A stretch of DNA of 64,000 nucleotides from Thiocapsa marina 5811. GTDB taxonomy: Bacteria > Pseudomonadota > Gammaproteobacteria > Chromatiales > Chromatiaceae. The stretch spans positions 62,001 through 126,000 of the forward strand of contig NZ_AFWV01000004.1 in the NCBI RefSeq assembly GCF_000223985.1. Direction: 5' to 3'. The translations under genes and the position numbers were made by a program. The notes below the pieces were generated by a model. The model worked only from the letters and a program-made list of their open reading frames with translations, ran no database searches and was not told where the DNA came from. Of the stretch, positions 8,783 through 17,093 are shown piece after piece; position 1 is the first letter of the stretch; each line of letters starts with the position of its first letter.

Positions 8783-9397
8783 ATGTCCATGCAAGCCCGG
8801 TATCAGCAACCCGACCCGCAACCGACCCAGGACGGCATCGTCCATTTCTCCGGCGTGAGCTGGGAGGACTACGAGCGCCTGCTCGTGATGCGTGGCGATC
8901 ATTCAGCCCCGCGGATCGCCTACCTGGATGGAGAGGTCGAGATCATGAGCCCGTCGCAGACCCACGAAAGCATCAAGTCCCTGATCGGCTGCTTGGTCGA
9001 GACCTATTGCCTGGAGCGCGACATCGTCTTCTCGACCTACGGCTCATGGACACTCAAGGACAAGGCGCGCAACCGCGGTGCCGAGCCGGACGAGTGCTAT
9101 GTCTTCGGGACAGCGCCGGCCGAGCGCCCGCATCTCGCCATCGAGGTCGTTTGGACCCACGGCCGTATCGACAAGCTCGAGATCTACCGCCAGCTCGGCG
9201 TCGCCGAGGTCTGGTACTGGCGCCAGGGTCTCATCCAGCCCTACTGTCTGCGCGGCGAGCGTTACGAGCCGGTGAGCGAGAGCCAGATCCTGCCCGGCCT
9301 GGACCTGGCGCTCCTGATGCGCTTCATCGACGAGCCGACCACCTCGCATGCGATTAGGGGCTATCGCGATGCGTTGCGAGGCGATGCAAGCGGCTGA
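8783..9397 (+). CDS. Uma2-family putative restriction endonuclease (DUF820)
   Basis: The 204-aa protein has the Uma2 layout: an N-terminal WEDYERLL segment, YLDGEVEIMSPS, a central AEPDECYVF and LAIEVVWT, then IYRQLGVAEVWYW. The acidic residues of EPDE and the IEV strand form the expected PD-(D/E)XK nuclease core. Uma2 proteins are abundant in photosynthetic bacteria; their biological role is not established. The ATG at 8783 is preceded by GGAGACC. Codon use is like the surrounding genes. Confidence 0.82.
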   Translation: MSMQARYQQPDPQPTQDGIVHFSGVSWEDYERLLVMRGDHSAPRIAYLDGEVEIMSPSQTHESIKSLIGCLVETYCLERDIVFSTYGSWTLKDKARNRGAEPDECYVFGTAPAERPHLAIEVVWTHGRIDKLEIYRQLGVAEVWYWRQGLIQPYCLRGERYEPVSESQILPGLDLALLMRFIDEPTTSHAIRGYRDALRGDASG

Positions 9398-9427
9398 TCG
9401 CCGAAAGACTCAACAACGGCCGCCCCC

Positions 9428-9450
9428 GGGATAGTCGACTTGCAGTCGAC
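9428..9450. repeat. Half of the GTCGAC palindromic element
   Basis: A GGATAGTCGAC...GTCGAC arm is identical to the left arm at 31584. It is followed, as there, by GACGGCCAG-like sequence, but the matching right arm is missing. Confidence 0.65.
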
Positions 9451-9523
9451 CTCTTCCGCAGACCCGACGGCCAGGCGATCCAGCTCAAGGCTGGCATTCG
9501 TGATCCGGCGTGAAGTCCGCCTC

Positions 9524-9555
9524 CCCGGGTGCCGACTGACGTCGGCTTACCCGGG
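9524..9555. terminator. Strong GC hairpin between convergent genes
   Basis: CCCGGGT and ACCCGGG arms, extended by CCGAC/GTCGG, can form a long stem between the convergent Uma2 and helicase genes. No run of T follows on either strand, so termination is only an inference. Confidence 0.4.
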
Positions 9556-9636
9556 CGCGCGCCTCGAGTCGCGCGACCGGTCGGGGAACCCAAGATGTCT
9601 GGACGAAAGGATGACCACGGCCCCTCGGGGCCGTGA

Positions 9637-12366
9637 TCAGGACAACAGCGGATCGATCCAATCCCAGCGCTTATCCTTGACCATCACGAATCTGCAACGG
9701 CCCTCCGAGAGGTCGGCCCAAAGGCCACCGATCAGACGGTCGTCTTCCGACGCCTTCCAGCGGTCCGCCCCCTTGTATTCGACCGCGAGGGTCGGTCCCG
9801 GCTCGTCCTCCGATCCGGGCAGGCGACACAGGAAGTCCGGGTAGAAGCGCCCGTCGGCCTTCTGCAGAAAAAAAGCGCTGCCTTCACGTCTGACAAGATT
9901 GCGAACCCAGAACAGGATGCGGCCTTTTTGCGCCTGTATATCTAGCCAGCAGGCGCATTCGAATTCCTCCTTGCTGTCGAAATCGCCGATTCGCCCGTAG
10001 AAGTGCTTGCGAAACTCGAAGGAGCCGTGAGGCGATGTCCGCGGATCGTAGTCGCGGCTCGGCGCATAGGCTTGGTTGTGGAATTCGAAGGGGTCTTGGT
10101 CGCTGACCGACACCCGTGATTCGACATCGTCGCCGAACAAGGTGTGTTGGAACGCCTGACCGATCGCTGTCTTACGCAGGTTCCGGATCCGTGCCTCGAT
10201 ACGCTCTCGGATCAGGAACTTCTGTAGATTCGCTCGGGCGAGATTGAAGCCATCTCGCTCCAGGAGATCGCTCAGCCATGCGGCGACATAGGACCGTTTG
10301 GCGGCATGTGTCAGGGATTGCTCCGGCAGATTGCGGCACAGCCACGTCGCCAGTCGGATCGCGTCCCAATGCTCGGGCTGGTAGACCAACCCAAGATCCC
10401 GCTGCAGGTCCGGCAGAAAGCGGGACACCATCTTGCCGCTTGCATTGTCGACATCGATCTCGCCGCCCTCGGACACTTGAAGAGCGGCGCCCAAAGCAGC
10501 GATGTCGTCGGCCGTTGGCGCCGCATCGTGAAGCGAAAGATTCCAGGAGTATTCGAGCACCTCCGGGTCGTCGAACAATCGCAACTGCTCCGATCCGTCC
10601 GCGGCACGCACTCGCAAGGCCAGTTGCGGAATCCGAAAGCATTCGCCCGACTCGGCGGGTGTTTGGAAGATTGCGAGGGCGGATGTTCGACTGGTCTCTG
10701 CGGCAACGGCGATCGCCGCCGCAGCGGATAGACTCTCGACCGATGCCTTGAGCAGCTCGGTCTCGTCTTCCGCCAAGGGGGCATTGATGGTCAGCGTATT
10801 GCGCTTGCCGTCCCAGCTCACCTTGTCACGGATGGCTTTGGGGACACTCTTCAGATCGGGCTTCTCGGTGAGAGGCGTCGACACCGGTTGCATGACCACA
10901 CGTCCGGCATGGCCGGCAAGATCCAGGCGTCCTTGGTCGGGTTTGGCCGCCGTCACGAAATCGCTCACTTCGCGCCGCTCGAAACCGGCGCCGGCGACCA
11001 AGCGGTCGCGAAGCGTGCCCGCGGTCTCGGCGAAATGGCGCGAGACGACGAACGCGTAAGACTGATTCAGCTCCCGTGCGTGTCGATGACTCGCCTCGGG
11101 CTGGCGCAGCACGCGCCCGAGCAACTGCTCCACTGCCGTGGCCGAGGAGAGCGAGGCCATGCTGACCAGAATGTAGGCGAACGGGCAGTCCCAACCCTCC
11201 GCCAATGCTTTCTGAGTGATGATGAATCGCACCGGACAGGCCGGGTCCGCCAAGCCGAGCCTGTATTCGGATTCGACCTTTTCCAGCCCTCTTTCTTCGC
11301 CGGTAGCGACCAGGATTGCCTCGGGCGGGATGCGATGATTCGTGATCAGCTCCTGTCGTACACGATCGAAGTCGAGTGTCTCGACCCCGGCACGGCGCGG
11401 CTCGGACTGAATCAACACAATCGGCCGTAGATAGGCGGCCCCTGTGCGGTGCTCGTCATCCGCCAGCCTGTGCAGCTCCTCGCGTCGGCCGATGGCGTCG
11501 GCAAGACACTGTTGCCAGTCCGGCTCGGTTTGCAGCACCACCGGCAGCTTGATCATTTCTTCCGCTTTCAGCTCTGCGGCAGAGACGCTGTGCAGCACGT
11601 TGCTCGGGGTGCGCTCCAGATCCGGAGTGGCCGTCAACTCCATCACGCCGCTCGGGCGCAAGCGCGCCAGCATATCGAAGGCGAGCTCCGTGCGGCTGTT
11701 GTGCGCCTCGTCGACAATCACGAAGGGGCGGCGCAGACGCAGCACATTGGCCAGCGAGCAGGGCGGAGTGCGCTCCGGTCCGGTGTCGTCGGTTAACAAC
11801 GCGTCACGCTGCACCGGCGACAGGTTGTCGAAGTGATGCATCAGTGCCCCGCTGGACTGATACACCTTGCGACATTCCTCGTCCTCCACCTGGAATGCCT
11901 GTCGGGTCGCCACGATGACGGTCGTCGCGGTATCGAGCGTCGAGCGGGTCAGGCTCTTGGCTTCATCCAGATCCATCACCGCGATCGGACCGGTCTCGCG
12001 CAACGCGGTGTAATAGGGGTGGCGCCGGTTCCGCAACGCCCTCAAGGTCTGTTCGCGGATCGGTTTGCTCGGAACCAGCCAGAGAATCACGCTGTGCTCG
12101 CAACGCAAGAGATCCCGGTTGACCAGCGCGACGCTCTTCGCCGCCAGCCAGGTCTTGCCGCCGCCCGTGGGAACGCGCAGACAGAAATAAGGCATGTCCG
12201 GCGGGAAGCCGGACAGCGGGTGATAGGACAGACTCCGTCCCCATAGACGCTCTGTCGTGGCGCTGAAGGCAAGCGACGGCGATGGTTGCGCGTGACACGC
12301 TTGGAAATAGGTCTCCAGGGTTTCGAGCAGCTGCGATTGGTAGCCTTTTGGCGTGAACGTGGTCAT
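9637..12366 (-). CDS. SF2 helicase with C-terminal nuclease domain (type III Res-like)
   Basis: The 909-aa protein has Walker A VPTGGGKT (65-72), a DEAH box (219-222), ELTATPDLERTP (motif III region) and motif VI QLLGRVLRQP, the DEAD/DEAH core of type III restriction Res subunits. The last ~120 residues hold a PD-(D/E)XK-like set: SKEEFECACWLD, FYPDFLCRL and LAVEYKG. No Mod methyltransferase gene lies nearby, so it is not an ordinary type III system. Its ATG (12364-12366) overlaps the stop of the ParE-like reading frame by three bases, so it probably belongs to the antitoxin operon. It may be a solitary defence nuclease. Confidence 0.85.
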   Translation of the reverse strand: MTTFTPKGYQSQLLETLETYFQACHAQPSPSLAFSATTERLWGRSLSYHPLSGFPPDMPYFCLRVPTGGGKTWLAAKSVALVNRDLLRCEHSVILWLVPSKPIREQTLRALRNRRHPYYTALRETGPIAVMDLDEAKSLTRSTLDTATTVIVATRQAFQVEDEECRKVYQSSGALMHHFDNLSPVQRDALLTDDTGPERTPPCSLANVLRLRRPFVIVDEAHNSRTELAFDMLARLRPSGVMELTATPDLERTPSNVLHSVSAAELKAEEMIKLPVVLQTEPDWQQCLADAIGRREELHRLADDEHRTGAAYLRPIVLIQSEPRRAGVETLDFDRVRQELITNHRIPPEAILVATGEERGLEKVESEYRLGLADPACPVRFIITQKALAEGWDCPFAYILVSMASLSSATAVEQLLGRVLRQPEASHRHARELNQSYAFVVSRHFAETAGTLRDRLVAGAGFERREVSDFVTAAKPDQGRLDLAGHAGRVVMQPVSTPLTEKPDLKSVPKAIRDKVSWDGKRNTLTINAPLAEDETELLKASVESLSAAAAIAVAAETSRTSALAIFQTPAESGECFRIPQLALRVRAADGSEQLRLFDDPEVLEYSWNLSLHDAAPTADDIAALGAALQVSEGGEIDVDNASGKMVSRFLPDLQRDLGLVYQPEHWDAIRLATWLCRNLPEQSLTHAAKRSYVAAWLSDLLERDGFNLARANLQKFLIRERIEARIRNLRKTAIGQAFQHTLFGDDVESRVSVSDQDPFEFHNQAYAPSRDYDPRTSPHGSFEFRKHFYGRIGDFDSKEEFECACWLDIQAQKGRILFWVRNLVRREGSAFFLQKADGRFYPDFLCRLPGSEDEPGPTLAVEYKGADRWKASEDDRLIGGLWADLSEGRCRFVMVKDKRWDWIDPLLS

Positions 12367-12659
12367 GACTGATTGCGCCCGACCCAGTATTCCGGGGCAC
12401 GGTGCGTGTGGGCCACGGCAACGATGTAAATGCGATCCGCCTCGATCGCGTAGAGAAGCTTGTAAGGGAAGCGGCTGAGGAGCAAGCGGCGTATCTCGCC
12501 GCGCTCGACTTGGGCCGCAAGCGGCCAGTGTCGTAGGCGTACCAGTGCGTCTCGGACATCCGAGCGAAACTTTCGGCCAAGCCCCGGCACCTGCCGCTCG
12601 TGATAGCGAACGCCGTCTTCCTACTCAGCCTTCGCCTCGGGTGAGAATTCGAAACGCAT
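12363..12659 (-). pseudogene. ParE/RelE-family toxin, broken by an in-frame TAG
   Basis: The ATG at 12657-12659 overlaps the antitoxin stop as ATGA. The frame reads MRFEFSPEAKAE, stop, EDGVRYHERQVPGLGRKF and continues to IYIVAVAHTHRAPEYWV, which is a complete ParE-like fold. Codon 13 is TAG (12621-12623), where a Tyr or Leu codon would be expected in this family. GTG at 12588-12590 could restart a 75-aa fragment lacking the first helix. The toxin is probably inactive unless the stop is read through or the base is a sequencing error. Confidence 0.75.
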
Positions 12660-12865
12660 CAAAATTCCCCCAGAACGTCCTCCGCGGGAATCCCCTTGAC
12701 CTGACCGGAGCGATAAGCTGCGAGACGCCGCTCGGCTTCCTCGATCCAGAGACGGTCGATTTCCGGATCAGGACGGTCCAGGCTGTGCAAGAGCTCGTCA
12801 ATCAGCTCAAAGCGCTCGGCAGAGGAGAGTTTCAGAGCCGAATCGATCAGCGCCTTCGCGTTCAT
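12659..12865 (-). CDS. Addiction-module antitoxin (RelB/ParD-like, TIGR02574 type)
   Basis: Starting at ATG 12863-12865, preceded by GAGG, the 68-aa product begins MNAKALIDSALKLSSAERFE and ends in IPAEDVLGEF. The pattern (LSSAER-ELIDELLHSLD, then W--EAERRLAAYRSG) is that of small antitoxin components paired with ParE-like toxins. The frame stays open up to 12922, but the internal Met fits the family start. Its stop overlaps the toxin start (ATGA), giving a chain antitoxin, toxin relic, helicase-nuclease. Confidence 0.75.
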   Translation of the reverse strand: MNAKALIDSALKLSSAERFELIDELLHSLDRPDPEIDRLWIEEAERRLAAYRSGQVKGIPAEDVLGEF

Positions 12866-13244
12866 GGTTTCATCGACCTCTTGGGATTTGATTGCACGAT
12901 CTGCCGATGACGCAGTTACCAACCTTTCCGATATCCTCGCCCTCGGGCCTCACATATTCAATGGCGCAGGCTCGGATGATCACGAGTGTGGTGTCCGTTC
13001 TCGCTGAATTCTCCTATGCACGAAGGGCGGCGCGTTTCAGCACGATCCAGAAGAGCCGCAGATCGGCATCACACGCGTTTTCAATTAGTGATGCTTGATT
13101 TCTCAACCGTATCATTTCAGGTCGTGCGCGGGGGTGGTAAGGTCGTCACGGTAAGCATTATTAAAAGCGCCAGTTACGCGTGGACTCTAAACGCATCCGC
13201 CCCAATTCTTGCGCGCGATACCTGCATCGATATGATTGCAGGTG
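12866..13244. other. Intergenic stretch, no gene seen
   Basis: About 380 bp between the antitoxin promoter side and the end of the Mrr gene. It is visibly AT-richer than most of the window. Short open frames exist on both strands but none has a ribosome-binding site plus a recognisable product. It should hold the promoter of the antitoxin-helicase operon. Confidence 0.5.
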
Positions 13245-14156
13245 CTATATGTCTTCCTCAAAAAAATCGGAGTCTATTTTCTTGAGTTCGAATACGTCCA
13301 TAACGGATACTCCAACACCGTAGTCAATCATGTACTTCGCGAGTTGACTCCCGTCGATTAAAACGATGCGAGAAGTATAATCTTTCAAAGATGCCTGAGC
13401 GTCTTTTGTAAACGTTGATGTCGTTATGAAAATGCCTTTTGTCGCCTTTTTCTTCGAGAGGGCTCCGGAAAACTGATCGAGATCCGGACTGCCAACGGGC
13501 TTGTCAACCCAGCGTTTTGCTTGGATGTAGATGTTGTCAAGACCCAGCTTGTCTTCTCTGATGACTCCGTCTATCCCACCGTCCCCGGTTTTCCCGAGAG
13601 CCGCTCCGGCATCCTTGAATGAGCCACCGTACCCCATCTTTAAAAGAACGTGAATGACAAGGCGTTCAAAAAATTGAGGCGAGCATTTCTTGACTCGATC
13701 AAGCAACTCCGTTGCGAGTGCTTCTCGAAACTGTTCGTAAAATGAGGATATGGATTCAATCGGTGTCTCTTTCGAGTGGTCTCCGGACTCCACTTTAGGC
13801 GATTTCTTTTTGCCCTGAAAAGCCGCGAACTCTGGAAACTGCGACAAAATTTTGTTGTCGATTTTGACGGGAGATTGCTTGAGTATTCTTATGCCTCGCT
13901 GAGTGAGTCGAAAGTAGCCTCGCTTCGGGGCTTCGAGTAACCCAGCTTTCTGCAGATAGGTGCGGGCCCAGGACGCTCGAGAGGAGAACTTAAAGGTGCC
14001 TCCGCTCGGCAACAACTCCGTTCTCTCACTCTCGCTCAACTTGAATCGTGAGGCTAGCTGATCAACTGCATCGGATAGCTTGACGTCTTGACCCTGGGCT
14101 GAGGCTGCGATTTCAAGTAACGGCAACATCAATGTTTCGTAATCCGGTATAGGCAT
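13245..14156 (-). CDS. mrr: Mrr-family restriction endonuclease (type IV-like)
   Basis: The 303-aa protein has an N-terminal winged-helix domain (about 1-95: MPIPDYETLMLPLL... GYFRLTQRGIRIL) and a C-terminal Mrr catalytic domain (about 150-290). The latter has FFERLVIHVLLKMGYGG, the catalytic GDGGIDGVI and IYIQAKRW (PD-(D/E)XK in the D...QxK form). Mrr cleaves DNA carrying methylated bases. The size matches E. coli Mrr. The gene is clearly AT-richer than its neighbours, with many A/T-ending codons, which suggests recent acquisition. No partner methylase is present, as expected for type IV. Confidence 0.88.
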   Translation of the reverse strand: MPIPDYETLMLPLLEIAASAQGQDVKLSDAVDQLASRFKLSESERTELLPSGGTFKFSSRASWARTYLQKAGLLEAPKRGYFRLTQRGIRILKQSPVKIDNKILSQFPEFAAFQGKKKSPKVESGDHSKETPIESISSFYEQFREALATELLDRVKKCSPQFFERLVIHVLLKMGYGGSFKDAGAALGKTGDGGIDGVIREDKLGLDNIYIQAKRWVDKPVGSPDLDQFSGALSKKKATKGIFITTSTFTKDAQASLKDYTSRIVLIDGSQLAKYMIDYGVGVSVMDVFELKKIDSDFFEEDI

Positions 14157-14468
14157 GAGTTCGGCGAGAGCTTTTGAGGTGTGATTCGGGAGTTTATTGG
14201 GGTCTCTCTCAAGGTGGTGGCAGCCAAACCATTCTTGTGGGTATCCATTTGTGGGCGGATGGCTTCTTTGATCTAAGCGCGCCGAACCTCAAGGTCGCGT
14301 TGATTGAAATGCTCATCGCCTCTGTCCGGCACGTCAAGTCGTGTATGTGGATTCGACTTGAGCACTATCTCGACGTTTATTGAGTATCGATGCTTGACTC
14401 CTGATCTGGTGTGAATGGGCTGCACGATGCGACTGATCTAGCACGTCAAGCCTAAATCCCCGATCTCC
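14157..14468. other. Intergenic stretch, no gene seen
   Basis: About 310 bp upstream of mrr. It shares the lower GC of the mrr region in its first half. The only longer frame (14174-14383, plus strand) has no ribosome-binding site and no recognisable features. Confidence 0.45.
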
Positions 14469-14552
14469 TAAACCGCGTCCCCGCAAAGGCGCCAAGAACC
14501 CGCAAGCCTCGACCCGGACGCCAGCAGCGCTCATCCCGGATGACGCGGTTTA
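14469..14552. repeat. 84-bp terminal-inverted-repeat element (copy 4)
   Basis: The ends are TAAACCGCG and CGCGGTTTA. It lies 3 bp beyond the stop codon of the outer-membrane protein gene (minus strand). Confidence 0.9.
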
Positions 14553-14555
14553 GTG

Positions 14556-15467
14556 CTAGAAACGCCCGATCAAAGACACCCCCAGCATCGCCGCCGGATC
14601 CTGATCCTCCTCGTACAGACGCCGACCCTTCTCGTCCTCGACCCTCAACCGGGTCTCCATTGCAGCACCGGCGTAGAGATTGATTCTCAGGTTCTCCGTC
14701 AGGTCACGCCCGACCTGGACGAAGACGGGGATGAATCTGTGCTCGCCGACGCCGTCCGGGAAGGGACCGTCGGAGTCGAGTCGAAAGCGATAAGATCGGT
14801 AGGCCGCGCCCGCGCCTGCGGTCCAGCCCGAATCGAGCGTATAGGACAGCTCCAACCCCGCCGGACCGGCCGGGCCAGCCGGGAAGGGGTTGGTGAGTCG
14901 CAAGCGATCGTTGATCCGCCAGTCGATGATCAGGAAGGGGAAGGCGCTCGTCTCCTCGATGCGCTCGAAGACGCCGACGCCCAACCCGAGGGTCAGATCA
15001 GGCCGCACGGCGCGCGACACGGAGGCCGTGGCGCCGTATTCGAGCGTCTCCGAGAAGTTGGCGCCGGATTCCCCCGAGGACTCGATCGTCGGGTTTAGCC
15101 CCAACCGCCAGCCGCTCTCGGTCGTAAAGCCGTAGGGTACGGAGATGCCGGCTCGGTAGAGCCTGTCCCAGGGCTGCTCGCCGCCGAATCCGAGTGGCTT
15201 GTCGAAGTCCCAGTCCTCGTAGTCGAGGCGCAGGCGCACCCCGAGAGACGATCGCTCGTCGATTCTCCAGCTTGTTCCGAGCGATGTGAGGATCGCGGCA
15301 TATGCGGCATCGCCGCCGGAGTCCAGGTCGCTGTCGAATTGAACGAGGGGGGCGATCGAGAAGCTGGCGCCCGGCGGCGATTGCGCCATCGAGACCGCGG
15401 CGATCCCGGTCGACAATACGATGGTACCGGCGACACGAGCGAGGCAAGGCGCTGGCATCGGAGACAC
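14556..15467 (-). CDS. Outer-membrane beta-barrel protein, function unknown
   Basis: The 303-aa protein has an N-terminal signal peptide (about 1-29, ending in AVSMAQS) and alternating amphipathic strands throughout. It ends in SLIGRF with a terminal Phe, the signature recognised by the BAM complex. There are few cysteines and many Gly, Asp and aromatic residues. The style resembles the DUF6268/transporter-like barrel proteins, without a known substrate. It is divergent from the phospholipase gene across a 349-bp gap. Confidence 0.65.
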   Translation of the reverse strand: MSPMPAPCLARVAGTIVLSTGIAAVSMAQSPPGASFSIAPLVQFDSDLDSGGDAAYAAILTSLGTSWRIDERSSLGVRLRLDYEDWDFDKPLGFGGEQPWDRLYRAGISVPYGFTTESGWRLGLNPTIESSGESGANFSETLEYGATASVSRAVRPDLTLGLGVGVFERIEETSAFPFLIIDWRINDRLRLTNPFPAGPAGPAGLELSYTLDSGWTAGAGAAYRSYRFRLDSDGPFPDGVGEHRFIPVFVQVGRDLTENLRINLYAGAAMETRLRVEDEKGRRLYEEDQDPAAMLGVSLIGRF

Positions 15468-15816
15468 TCCTTAAAGTTAGAAGTCAGCAGTGATGAAGAT
15501 GGGTGGCTGAAGCGCCGTGACCATAGCATCCCGAGATCGAGCAGGACCAGCACCGGCGCCGGCCATCCGAGCCGGGTTGCGTTGCGCGTCCGCTTCGAGG
15601 ACGATTTCCGGCGATTCGCGACATGGCCACACGCGCATCCGGCGGCGGATCGATCACCCCCGCGGCTGCGACGGCCTGCGTCGGTTTCTCGGAGGTTGCC
15701 CGGATCGCGCACGCCGAGGGATCCGAGTCATCGACGAACAAAGCGCAAATCAGGGCAGAGAACCCGGATTGTAAGGTGACCGCGATAAGGCCCGCGACGT
15801 TTCAGAGGAGGACCGA
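15468..15816. other. Divergent intergenic region, no gene seen
   Basis: About 350 bp between two divergent outer-membrane protein genes. It should contain both promoters. Short frames on both strands lack ribosome-binding sites and recognisable products. Confidence 0.45.
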
Positions 15817-16908
15817 ATGACGCTGTTTCAGCAGCTCAAGGGGCTCGGCGCAACGGCGCTGATGGCGGCGACCCTGATGCAGGGCGGTCCGGTTCGCGCC
15901 GATGCCCCATTGCCGAGCATCGCTGAATGCGCGGGGATTCAGGCGGATCAGGCGCGGCTTGCCTGTTACGACCGCGCCAGCGGGCGTCTTCCCGTCGCCG
16001 TGCAGGCATCGCGCGACGCGGCCCCGGAGCGAGCCGCGATGGTCGCGCCCTCGGCACCCGCGTCGGGCGGTGTCGCGCCGGGTCCGAGCGAGAGCCGAAC
16101 CCCTGGGGAGACCTCGTCGATCGACAAGGCATGGGCCTTCGATCCGGGATCGAGCCCTTACGATATCAGCTTCTACAACCCCAACTATCTGCTGGTCGGC
16201 AACTATACCGACCGCATCAACAACCGGCCTTTCTCGCCGCTCTTCGATGCCCTCGAAGTCGACGAGCAAGACCTTGACAACACCGAGGCGCGTTTTCAGC
16301 TCAGCTTCAAATTCCGGGTGTGGACGACGGATGATCGACGCTGGGGGGTGTGGGCCGCCTACTCGCAGATGAGCCAGTGGCAGGTCTACAACGACAGGAT
16401 CTCGCGCCCCTTTCGCGAGACCAACTTCATGCCCGAGTTAATGGTCAGCTTCAGACCGGACATCAGTTTCGGCGGTTTCGATTGGCGCCTGCTCAACGTC
16501 GGCTACAATCACCAATCCAACGGCCGATCCGATCCCATCTCGCGCAGCTGGGACCGCCTCGTCGCCTCGATCGGTATCGAAAGGGGCAACTTCGCGTTGG
16601 TGTTGCGGCCCTGGGTGCGCATCGATGACGGCGATGCCGACGACGACAACCCCGACATCACGGACTACTACGGCTACGGCGATATCACGGCCTTCTATAA
16701 ATGGCGCGATCACAGCTTCACGCTCATGGGCCGCGGCAATCCGAGCACCGATAAGGGTGCCGCGCAGTTCACTTGGATGTTGCCGCAAGTCCTCGGGCCC
16801 TTGCGCGTCTATGTCCGCGCCTTTACCGGCTACGGCGACAGCCTGATCGACTACAACTGGAAGCAGAATACGATCGGGATCGGCATGGCATTGAACGACA
16901 TCCTCTGA
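15817..16908 (+). CDS. Outer-membrane phospholipase A-like protein (PldA family)
   Basis: The 363-aa protein has a signal peptide (about 1-29, ending VRADA), a linker of ~80 residues rich in Ala and Pro with a CYDRASG motif, then a PldA barrel from about residue 110. The family signature YNHQSNGRSDP is intact with catalytic-type His232 and Ser234. The third catalytic position, Asn156 of E. coli OMPLA within SRSWNR, is Asp246 here (SRSWDR). FRETNFMPEL, the conserved strand before the active site, is present. The function is calcium-dependent hydrolysis of outer-membrane phospholipids if the substitution is tolerated. The start follows GAGGAGG. Confidence 0.85.
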   Translation: MTLFQQLKGLGATALMAATLMQGGPVRADAPLPSIAECAGIQADQARLACYDRASGRLPVAVQASRDAAPERAAMVAPSAPASGGVAPGPSESRTPGETSSIDKAWAFDPGSSPYDISFYNPNYLLVGNYTDRINNRPFSPLFDALEVDEQDLDNTEARFQLSFKFRVWTTDDRRWGVWAAYSQMSQWQVYNDRISRPFRETNFMPELMVSFRPDISFGGFDWRLLNVGYNHQSNGRSDPISRSWDRLVASIGIERGNFALVLRPWVRIDDGDADDDNPDITDYYGYGDITAFYKWRDHSFTLMGRGNPSTDKGAAQFTWMLPQVLGPLRVYVRAFTGYGDSLIDYNWKQNTIGIGMALNDIL

Positions 16909-17093
16909 TGGGTTTGAAGTAGGGAAATACGGCATCTGCGGGATCGAAGCCGGTGTCGCCGTCGCTTGCTGCGACCTCCGACCGCCGTTACCATCCAGGC
17001 ACACCGCACGCCATTCCATATCCTGTGTGGCCGACGTCCCCGGGATCCCCCGCCCGCTCGGCTCGAGACATGCAGCACCCATCGGGAGTCACC

